DNA of 7,777 nucleotides from a bacterium (GTDB lineage Bacteria; Ratteibacteria; UBA8468; B48-G9; JAFGKM01), in the NCBI GenBank assembly GCA_035371905.1, contig DAORXQ010000080.1, forward strand, positions 1-7,777, given 5' to 3'. Every line of letters begins with the position of its first letter. Positions within the stretch are counted from its first letter, which is position 1. A program made the position numbers and the translations under genes. Of this stretch, positions 1 through 4,444 are shown in pieces. A model generated the notes under the pieces. It was not told the origin of the DNA. It searched no databases and saw only the letters and a program-made list of their open reading frames with translations.

Positions 1-5
1 TTGCC

Positions 6-50
<45 letters not shown>

Positions 51-316
51 CCTCTGGGGGTACCGTCATTCGCATAAAGCGAATTCTTCCCCCCTGACAG
101 GGTTTTACGACCCGAAGGCCGCCATCACCCACGCGGTGTCGCTGGGTCACCCTTTCGGGCATTGCCCAAGATTCCCCACTGCTGCCTCCCGTAGGAGTGG
201 GAACCGTATCTCAATTTCCCTGTGGCTGGCCGTCCTCTCAGACCAGCTACCCGTCTTAGCCTTGGTGAGCCATTACCTCACCAACTACCTGATAGGACTC
301 AGGCCCATCCCCGGGT

Positions 317-337
317 GTTTTGTTTTTTAAACAAAAC
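317..337 (-). other. A/U-rich V2 hairpin of 16S rRNA (helix 10 position)
   Basis: On the RNA strand GTTTTGTTT pairs perfectly with AAACAAAAC around an AAA loop, giving nine base pairs of which only two are G-C. By position, just before ACCCGGGGATGGGCCTGAG, this is E. coli helix 10, which is G+C-rich in E. coli. The assignment to helix 10 is by eye. Confidence 0.75.
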
Positions 338-341
338 TTTT

Positions 342-366
342 CTTTTCAGGAATTTCACCTGAAAAG
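342..366 (-). other. V2 hairpin of 16S rRNA (helix 9 position)
   Basis: On the RNA strand CTTTTCAGG pairs perfectly with CCTGAAAAG around a seven-base loop TGAAATT. It directly follows GCTAATACCGGATAAC, which places it at helix 9. Four A bases separate it from the next hairpin. Confidence 0.75.
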
Positions 367-582
367 GTTATCCGGTATTAGCCCGCCTTTCGGCAGGTTA
401 TCCCGGTCCCGAGGGTAGGTTACCCAAGTGTTACTCACCCGTCCGCCGCTTTCCCCCGCTTTGGTCAGATTACTCCAACCTCAGCGAGTTCGTCGCCCGA
501 CTTGCATGTGTTAGGCACACCGCCAGCGTTAACCCTGAGCCAGGATTAAACCCTCTGGAAATTTTCCGGATACCCCAAATTT

Positions 583-592
583 TCAAAGAACG
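583..592 (-). promoter_or_regulatory. boxA-like rRNA antitermination element in the 16S leader
   Basis: The minus strand reads CGTTCTTTGA followed by AAATTT, about 22 bases upstream of the mature 16S start. It resembles the boxA consensus TGCTCTTTAA, which binds NusB/S10 (NusE) and keeps RNA polymerase from terminating early in rRNA operons. A CTTTGA-type sequence at this location is common in bacterial rRNA leaders. The role is inferred from position and similarity. Confidence 0.55.
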
Positions 593-610
593 TTATTTTA
601 AAGCATATAT

Positions 611-639
611 ATTATACCTATCTCTTTAAAACCTGTCAA
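611..639 (-). promoter_or_regulatory. rRNA operon promoter (sigma70, consensus)
   Basis: The minus strand has TTGACA at 639-634, a 17-base spacer and TATAAT at 616-611, matching the sigma70 consensus at every position. Transcription would start near 604, leaving a leader of about 43 bases before the 16S. The -35 box begins six bases after the stop codon of the upstream small gene, so there is no room for a terminator between them and readthrough into the rRNA operon is likely. Confidence 0.92.
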
Positions 640-645
640 GAGATA

Positions 646-837
646 TTACTCAGCAGCAGGTGTTTCTGTTGGTGCTTCACCCTCTGGTGCTGGTGGTACT
701 GCTGGAGCTCCTGTTTCTGGTGCTGTAGGAGCAGGTGTTCTCTTTGGCATTGTCTGTTTAATTATTAAAAACAAAGCCACCAGAATTATTATTATCAGTA
801 TCACCACTGCTGCTGGATTTTGTTTTTTTTCTGCCAT
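646..837 (-). CDS. Small single-pass membrane protein with Pro/Ala/Thr/Glu-rich tail
   Basis: A 63-residue protein of unknown function. Residues 1-8 are short and polar with two lysines. Residues 9-26 form one strongly hydrophobic helix of Ala, Val, Ile, Leu and Phe. A basic patch follows (K27, K32, R33), then a tail from about 34 to 63 made almost only of Pro, Ala, Thr, Glu and Gly. There is no signal-peptidase or lipobox motif, so it should stay anchored. Basic residues on both sides leave topology open. Despite its size it is very likely real: it has a near-perfect Shine-Dalgarno, a consensus promoter, and a protein-like organisation. It lies between the nitroreductase gene and the 16S rRNA gene in the same direction. 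The tail resembles flexible extracytoplasmic linkers, but no partner is visible. No family recognised. Confidence 0.82.
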   Translation of the reverse strand: MAEKKQNPAAVVILIIIILVALFLIIKQTMPKRTPAPTAPETGAPAVPPAPEGEAPTETPAAE

Positions 838-843
838 TTCTTC

Positions 844-854
844 TCACCTCCTTT
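844..854 (-). promoter_or_regulatory. Very strong Shine-Dalgarno site of the small membrane protein gene
   Basis: The minus strand reads AAAGGAGGTGA followed by nine bases spanning TGAGAAGAA before the ATG, an almost complete complement of the usual 16S 3' tail. It is by far the strongest ribosome site in the window and fixes the start at 837. Confidence 0.92.
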
Positions 855-935
855 CCCGCAAATTTCTATTTTTTTAATAAAGTTTCAACAACTTTTTTTA
901 TCAAATTTAACTAAATTGTTTCTATTAAGTTTATA

Positions 936-963
936 ATTATACCTTTTTTTTAAAAACTGTCAA
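936..963 (-). promoter_or_regulatory. Consensus sigma70 promoter for the small membrane protein gene
   Basis: TTGACA at 963-958, a 16-base spacer and TATAAT at 941-936 on the minus strand. Spacer sequence (GTTTTTAAA... ending GG) resembles that of the 16S promoter. The -35 box begins six bases after the nitroreductase stop. Predicted transcription start is near 929, giving an A+T-rich untranslated leader of about 90 bases with no obvious riboswitch. Confidence 0.88.
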
Positions 964-969
964 GTCAAA

Positions 970-1545
970 TCAAAATTTGTTAAAATGTAAAATATTCTTT
1001 AAACTTCTTTTAGGAACATGCATAATACCCTTTTCATCTTTCCAGTATTTTACAGAACCATTAAATTCTTCAATATAACTTTCTTCATCAGGATATCCTA
1101 AAGCAATAATTGTGTCAATTTCATAATTTTCAGGAATCTGTAAAATTTCTCTTAATTTTTCTCTGTTAACAGAACCAATCCAGCATGTACCAATTCCTTC
1201 ATAAGTTGCAGAAAGTAAAATATTTTCAACTGCAGCACCAGCATCATGTTTTGGAGTAGGAGATTTTATACTATTATTTATTAAAACAACAATATATGCA
1301 ACAGGCCTTTTTCCCTCAGGTGGAGGACCATCTTTACCAAGATATCCAGCCCATCCAGTTAAAGGAAAAATTTTATCAACAATATTTTTATCGTTTACAA
1401 TTATATATTCCAGTGGTTGCATATTCGCTCCACTTGGTGCAATACGAGCCATATCAACAAATTTTTCAAGAAGGTCAACTGAAATTTCTTTCTGTTTAAA
1501 TCTTCTTATAGTCCTTCTTTTTTTAATAATTTCATATATATCCAT
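970..1545 (-). CDS. Nitroreductase-family FMN-dependent oxidoreductase
   Basis: A 191-residue flavoprotein of the nitroreductase superfamily, which uses FMN and NAD(P)H to reduce nitro groups, quinones, flavins or related electron acceptors; the physiological substrate is rarely known from sequence. Supporting motifs are the N-terminal KRRTIRRF (9-16) that contacts FMN phosphate, APSGANMQP (36-44), the helix DAGAAVENILLSATYEGIG (101-119) that forms the dimer core, TCWIGS (120-125) and ALGYPDE (148-154). Length and order fit the family. No ferredoxin cysteines are present, so it is a simple single-domain member. Start chosen at 1545 because family members begin with this 'DIYEIIKKRR' segment; there is no Shine-Dalgarno, and an extended -10 box ends nine bases upstream, so the mRNA is probably leaderless. 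Cytoplasmic. Neighbours give no pathway clue. Confidence 0.93.
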   Translation of the reverse strand: MDIYEIIKKRRTIRRFKQKEISVDLLEKFVDMARIAPSGANMQPLEYIIVNDKNIVDKIFPLTGWAGYLGKDGPPPEGKRPVAYIVVLINNSIKSPTPKHDAGAAVENILLSATYEGIGTCWIGSVNREKLREILQIPENYEIDTIIALGYPDEESYIEEFNGSVKYWKDEKGIMHVPKRSLKNILHFNKF

Positions 1546-1553
1546 TTTTTTTA

Positions 1554-1562
1554 ATTATAGCA
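1554..1562 (-). promoter_or_regulatory. Extended -10 promoter of the nitroreductase gene
   Basis: The minus strand reads TGCTATAAT, a full extended -10 element. There is no good -35 box at 16-18 bases. With transcription starting about seven bases downstream, near 1547, the ATG at 1545 would be at or within two bases of the 5' end, consistent with a leaderless message. Confidence 0.75.
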
Positions 1563-1591
1563 CATTTTTAAAAAACATAAAGCAAATTTTA

Positions 1592-1609
1592 AATCGGGGC
1601 GTCCGGATT
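1592..1609 (-). repeat. Displaced copy of the tRNA-Pro 3' end (att-like direct repeat, copy 2)
   Basis: Eighteen bases, AATCCGGACGCCCCGATT on the minus strand, repeat exactly the last part of the tRNA-Pro gene 128 bp away in the same orientation. They cover the end of the T loop, the 3' strands of the T and acceptor stems, the discriminator A and two following bases. That is the segment many tyrosine recombinases use as attachment core. No tRNA can be formed from it alone. It lies about 30 bases upstream of the nitroreductase -10 box. Confidence 0.85.
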
Positions 1610-1719
1610 GTTTCTCCTTTTCCTTCATTCCTACTGTTTTTCTATGTTCATTTTTATCCCTCAAGTTTTTTTCCATTGCCTTAGTTATACCGAAACCATC
1701 CGTCTCAAAGAAGATTGCT
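1610..1719. other. Short spacer between the two tRNA-end repeats, no gene seen
   Basis: This 110-bp stretch is flanked by the two 18-bp repeats. On the minus strand it is purine-rich (for example GGAATGAAGGAAAAGGAGAA) and somewhat less A+T-rich than the neighbouring spacers. I see no inverted terminal repeats, no integrase fragment, no RNA fold and no convincing terminator for the tRNA transcript. A reading frame does cross it but it runs antisense-free through the tRNA and has no family resemblance. It may be the remnant of a lost integrated element. Confidence 0.45.
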
Positions 1720-1737
1720 AATCGGGGCGTCCGGATT
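1720..1737 (-). repeat. tRNA-Pro 3' end (att-like direct repeat, copy 1, inside the gene)
   Basis: The same 18 bases as at 1592-1609, here forming the real 3' end of the tRNA-Pro gene plus two bases beyond the discriminator. The bases on either side of the two copies differ, so the identity stops sharply at both ends. Confidence 0.85.
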
Positions 1738-1797
1738 TGAACCGGAGACCCCCAGAACCCCATTCTGGTGCCCTAAACCGGACTGGGCCACGCCCCG
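1722..1797 (-). tRNA. tRNA-Pro, anticodon GGG
   Basis: A complete cloverleaf can be drawn on the minus strand: acceptor CGGGGCG with CGCCCCG, T8 G9, D stem GCCC with GGGC, anticodon stem CCAGA with TCTGG around loop ATGGGGT (anticodon GGG, reads CCC and CCU), five-base variable loop, T stem TCCGG with CCGGA around TTCAAAT, discriminator A. The C1-G72 pair and A73 are typical of bacterial tRNA-Pro. All stems pair perfectly. CCA is not encoded: TTA follows the discriminator, so a nucleotidyltransferase must add it. The 5' end directly touches the stop codon of the AcsE-like gene, with no spacer, so the tRNA is probably cut from that mRNA by RNase P. Confidence 0.97.
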
Positions 1798-2595
1798 TTA
1801 AAAACAGTTTTCTCTTTTACTTCTTAAATAATTCATACAGAATTCGTCTTTACCTGTTAACATTTCACTTACACATATTGCTTCTCTTATATCAGGTATT
1901 GTCGGGTCAACTATTGCAGAGTCAAGACCTTCATAAATACATAAAGCAAGAAAATATTTATTAACAAGTTTTCTATCAGGAAGTCCAAAAGAAACATTTG
2001 AAAGACCACAGGTGGTTTTTACATTAAATTTTTTTACTTCTTTTAATGCTTTTAAAAAAATAAGTCCATTTTCATAATTTACACTGACAGGTTCAACCAG
2101 ACAATCAACAAATATGTTTTCATTTTTAACATCGATTCCATTCAATATCCCTATTAAATTTTCTGCTATCTCTATTCTTTTTTTATAATCAGATGGTATT
2201 CCTTTATCATCCATTGTTAAACATATAATTTTACTTTCAGGATATTTTTTAATTACCGGTAGCATTTTCTCTATTTTTTCTTTTTCTCCATTTATTGAAT
2301 TTATCATTTTATCAGGTGTTTTAATAAGAGACAAACCAAAATCAATCACATCAGGGTCAGAACTATCAATACAGACAGGAAAATTTCCCACTTCATACAA
2401 ACATTCAATTAACCATTTTATATCTTCTTTTTCTCTTTCTTTACCTTTTCCAATTCCAGCATTTAAATCAATATAATTAGAACCACAATTAATCTGCTTT
2501 TTAATCTCTTTTTTTATAAACAACTTATCTTTTTTTTCAATTGCCTCCTTTATATTTTTTCTTGTACCATTTATCCTTTCACCAATTATTATCAT
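1798..2595 (-). CDS. acsE: AcsE-like methyltetrahydrofolate:corrinoid methyltransferase
   Basis: A 265-residue pterin-binding TIM-barrel protein that moves the methyl group of 5-methyltetrahydrofolate to a corrinoid protein (Wood-Ljungdahl pathway or related one-carbon routes). It aligns end to end with the Moorella AcsE family: start IIIGERING, IDLNAG (42-47), CIDSSD (75-80), MINS (97-100), LTMDDKGIP (126-134), FVDCLVEP (162-169), GLSNVSFGLPDR (197-208) and AIVDP. D77, N99, D164, N200 and R208 match the known pterin-site residues D75, N96, D160, N199 and R207. Usual length. The start at 2595 has AAGGAG five bases upstream. A promoter precedes it and tRNA-Pro follows without a gap. No CO dehydrogenase, acetyl-CoA synthase or corrinoid protein gene is in the window, so the partner is unknown. 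MetH-type or MtrH-like pterin domains are the alternatives, but MetH fragments are usually fused to B12 domains, absent here. Confidence 0.9.
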   Translation of the reverse strand: MIIIGERINGTRKNIKEAIEKKDKLFIKKEIKKQINCGSNYIDLNAGIGKGKEREKEDIKWLIECLYEVGNFPVCIDSSDPDVIDFGLSLIKTPDKMINSINGEKEKIEKMLPVIKKYPESKIICLTMDDKGIPSDYKKRIEIAENLIGILNGIDVKNENIFVDCLVEPVSVNYENGLIFLKALKEVKKFNVKTTCGLSNVSFGLPDRKLVNKYFLALCIYEGLDSAIVDPTIPDIREAICVSEMLTGKDEFCMNYLRSKRENCF

Positions 2596-2607
2596 TTTTT
2601 CTCCTTT

Positions 2608-2635
2608 TTGTTTTTGAGTATTTTTATTGTAATAT
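2608..2635 (+). promoter_or_regulatory. Promoter of the metallopeptidase gene (leaderless)
   Basis: On the plus strand TTGTTT (2608-2613), a 16-base spacer and TAATAT (2630-2635) would start transcription near 2642, the A of the ATG. An alternative -10, TATAAT at 2633-2638, is a better box but lies only three bases from the ATG. Either way no room exists for a Shine-Dalgarno site and none is seen. Confidence 0.55.
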
Positions 2636-2654
2636 AATTGTATGAAAATATCAA
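2626..2654 (-). promoter_or_regulatory. Promoter of the AcsE-like gene, overlapping the divergent promoter
   Basis: On the minus strand TTGATA (2654-2649), a 17-base spacer and TACAAT (2631-2626). The -35 box lies inside the first codons of the divergent metallopeptidase gene and the -10 box overlaps that gene's own -10 region, so the two polymerases should exclude each other. The leader would be about 24 bases and includes AAGGAG. Confidence 0.75.
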
Positions 2655-2980
2655 AAGAAAAATTTGAGGAAATAGTTTATCAGAAATTTATGAAAATACC
2701 AAAAGAAATAAGAGATAAAATTGAAAATGTTGCAATTATAATTGAAGACAGTCCTCAACCCAATTTTTTCGGTTTATATCACGGAGTCCCTTTCCCAAAA
2801 AGAAAAACTCCTGCTTATTCTCTTGTACTTCCTGATAGAATAATCATCTATAAGGAAAGTATTGAAAAGTACTGCAGAACAGAAGAAGAAATTGAAAAAA
2901 TGATTGAAAAAGTCCTTTTACATGAGATTGGACATTATCTCGGTCTTGATGAAAACTCATTGAAAAAACTTGACCTTTAA
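2642..2980 (+). CDS. Zincin-like metallopeptidase, Zincin_1 (PF06262) type
   Basis: A 112-residue protein of the small 'possibly zinc metallopeptidase' family. The C-terminal HEIGHYLGLDE (94-104) is the HExxHxxGxxE-like zinc site: H94 and H98 bind metal, E95 is the catalytic base, and a further acidic residue E104 is near the third-ligand position. Upstream, NVAIIIEDSP (29-38), LYHGVPFPKR (45-54) and PDRIIIYKESIE (64-75) match the family's beta strands in order, and the length is usual. No signal peptide or membrane segment, so it is cytoplasmic. Substrates of this family are unknown. Start at 2642 is chosen because the family includes the N-terminal helix and the next Met, at residue 17, would cut it; there is no Shine-Dalgarno and the promoter predicts a leaderless mRNA. 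It is the only plus-strand gene here, and its stop is six bases from the convergent stop of the propeller gene. Confidence 0.9.
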   Translation: MKISKEKFEEIVYQKFMKIPKEIRDKIENVAIIIEDSPQPNFFGLYHGVPFPKRKTPAYSLVLPDRIIIYKESIEKYCRTEEEIEKMIEKVLLHEIGHYLGLDENSLKKLDL

Positions 2981-2986
2981 TTTCAA

Positions 2987-4432
2987 TTACCACCAGTTTG
3001 GAAATCTTTTTGGATATTTATATCTTTCAGGAAGTGTAAAATTTCCTTTAAAACTGAATAATTCTGCATTTTTAAGATAAAATTTCAATCTCACATCTCC
3101 TCCAAATCTTAATAATTGTGTTTTAAATCTAACAGGTGCAAGAATATGGTCTCCTGAAACAGGTATACAATTTTCTTTTTCACATCCTGGAAGAACTTTA
3201 TTATCCTCAAGTATTTCAACTCTTACTTCTCCTTTTGGTGCCTTTAAGTTTAAAAATATCTCAGGTATCCCTGATATATGAAGAGGGCAGGTAACAATAT
3301 ATCCCTCTCCTTCTGCTGTCCATGATACAAAACCATCTTTTCTTATCACTCCTGTCCCTATACCTCCTGTACTTCCAATCCAGTGTTCTCCTTTTTTCCC
3401 TCCATACCAGAATCTTAAATTTCCTCCTTCTTTTACAGGAGAAATAGTCATAAGTGTCATACCTGAATCCCATTGGTCTTTTTCACCTCTTGGAATAAAA
3501 GGTTTTCTGTCTCCTACTCTATCCCAATTAAGTAAATCTCTGCTGAACACAAGTTGAACTTCACAAGGTCCTTTTGATAAAGAAGGGTCAACATCAAAAA
3601 TCTGCAAAAATCCAATATATCCATGTCCATAAGGAAGAATAAACATTTTGTAAAACTCCCTATTTTCAGGGTCTTTATCATCTGCCTCAAGAACTGTTAT
3701 CATAGGAGTCCAGTGTATTAAATCCTTACTTTTACTTATCGCTATATGTCTTTTTCTTTTCATCCCAAATCTTCTATAAACATTATATTGTTGATAAGAC
3801 CTTGTTGTAATAATATAAACTTCTTCTACAGGGTCCCACATCAAACAGTGTGCATCTCCATCATAGGGCAAAACTGGTGGAAAGTGAAAATCCCAGTTTA
3901 TCCCATCTTTACTGAAAGCAACTGTGATACCCTGAAAATAAAGATTATCATCAAATCTTGAAAAATTACTGCATATAAGTTCTGCATCTATATTTTTTAA
4001 ATAATTCGGGACAACACATCCAAAATCAATACTTAAAGCAGGATATTCTGGAAATTTTAAAATATTATTTTCAAAACTTCCATCAAACAATACCTGATTT
4101 AATTCAGGTTTTATCCAGTTTATTCCATCTTCACTCTGAGCAAGACAGAGATAAGAACCAAATCTTCCAAAGGCCTGATAAAAGCACCAGTAAATTTTTT
4201 TCTCATTATCATATACCATACTTGAATAAAAAGGGTCGTAAATATAACCAGCATCAAAATTAGAGAGATAACTTTCCCATAATTTTTCTGTTTTAATTAC
4301 TGGATTTTTTTCATATTTCTCAAGGGAATAAAAAATTTTTTTTACACCTGATGATTCTTCAACAAGTTTTTCATCTATAAAAACAAAATTGTTCCAGTCG
4401 GCAAAATTCATCTGAAAAAATCTTCTTTCCAT
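2987..4432 (-). CDS. Five-bladed beta-propeller protein, GH32/43/130-like fold, putative glycosidase
   Basis: A 481-residue protein most like the five-bladed propeller glycoside hydrolases (GH32, GH43, GH68, GH130 superfamily). Five blade-end repeats of the type S-x-D-G-I-N-W are visible: SEDGINW (100-106), SKDGINW (174-180), SKDLIHW (235-241), SRDLLNW (297-303) and KDGFVSW (365-371). A small C-terminal beta domain follows from about 390, with VRVEILEDNKVLPG and the NCIPVSGD segment found at the end of similar uncultured-bacterial proteins. Acidic residues in strands such as YIYDPFYSS (64-71), DGDAHCLMWDP (191-201) and DQWDSGM (319-325) are candidates for the active site but I cannot assign roles. 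No signal peptide. Its ATG is 12 bases after the stop of the GH42-like gene, with AAAGG overlapping that stop, so the two are co-translated. Activity and substrate are unknown; a binding or lyase role is possible. Confidence 0.8.
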   Translation of the reverse strand: MERRFFQMNFADWNNFVFIDEKLVEESSGVKKIFYSLEKYEKNPVIKTEKLWESYLSNFDAGYIYDPFYSSMVYDNEKKIYWCFYQAFGRFGSYLCLAQSEDGINWIKPELNQVLFDGSFENNILKFPEYPALSIDFGCVVPNYLKNIDAELICSNFSRFDDNLYFQGITVAFSKDGINWDFHFPPVLPYDGDAHCLMWDPVEEVYIITTRSYQQYNVYRRFGMKRKRHIAISKSKDLIHWTPMITVLEADDKDPENREFYKMFILPYGHGYIGFLQIFDVDPSLSKGPCEVQLVFSRDLLNWDRVGDRKPFIPRGEKDQWDSGMTLMTISPVKEGGNLRFWYGGKKGEHWIGSTGGIGTGVIRKDGFVSWTAEGEGYIVTCPLHISGIPEIFLNLKAPKGEVRVEILEDNKVLPGCEKENCIPVSGDHILAPVRFKTQLLRFGGDVRLKFYLKNAELFSFKGNFTLPERYKYPKRFPNWW

Positions 4433-4444
4433 TTTTTTTTCCTT

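Noticed and set aside
879..895. AAAGTT/AACTTT hairpin followed by a T run on the plus strand, terminator-like
   Set aside because: The stem is six A/T-rich pairs and no plus-strand gene precedes it; on the minus strand it sits in the leader of the small gene without a U tract.
1610..1719. Transposon or integrase remnant between the repeats
   Set aside because: No inverted repeats and no recognisable coding fragment; kept only as an att-like scar hypothesis.
1551..1763. Minus-strand frame of 70 codons through the tRNA and the repeat region
   Set aside because: It begins inside the tRNA-Pro gene, runs over both repeats and the nitroreductase promoter, has no ribosome site and resembles no protein family.
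2968..2990. Possible bidirectional terminator between the convergent metallopeptidase and propeller genes
   Set aside because: Only a loose TTGAAA/TTTCAA pairing with a long loop; no G+C-rich stem or proper U tract.
3261..3473. Second minus-strand frame inside the propeller gene
   Set aside because: Shadow frame of a well-supported gene, rich in Arg/Tyr/Lys from A+T-rich out-of-frame codons.
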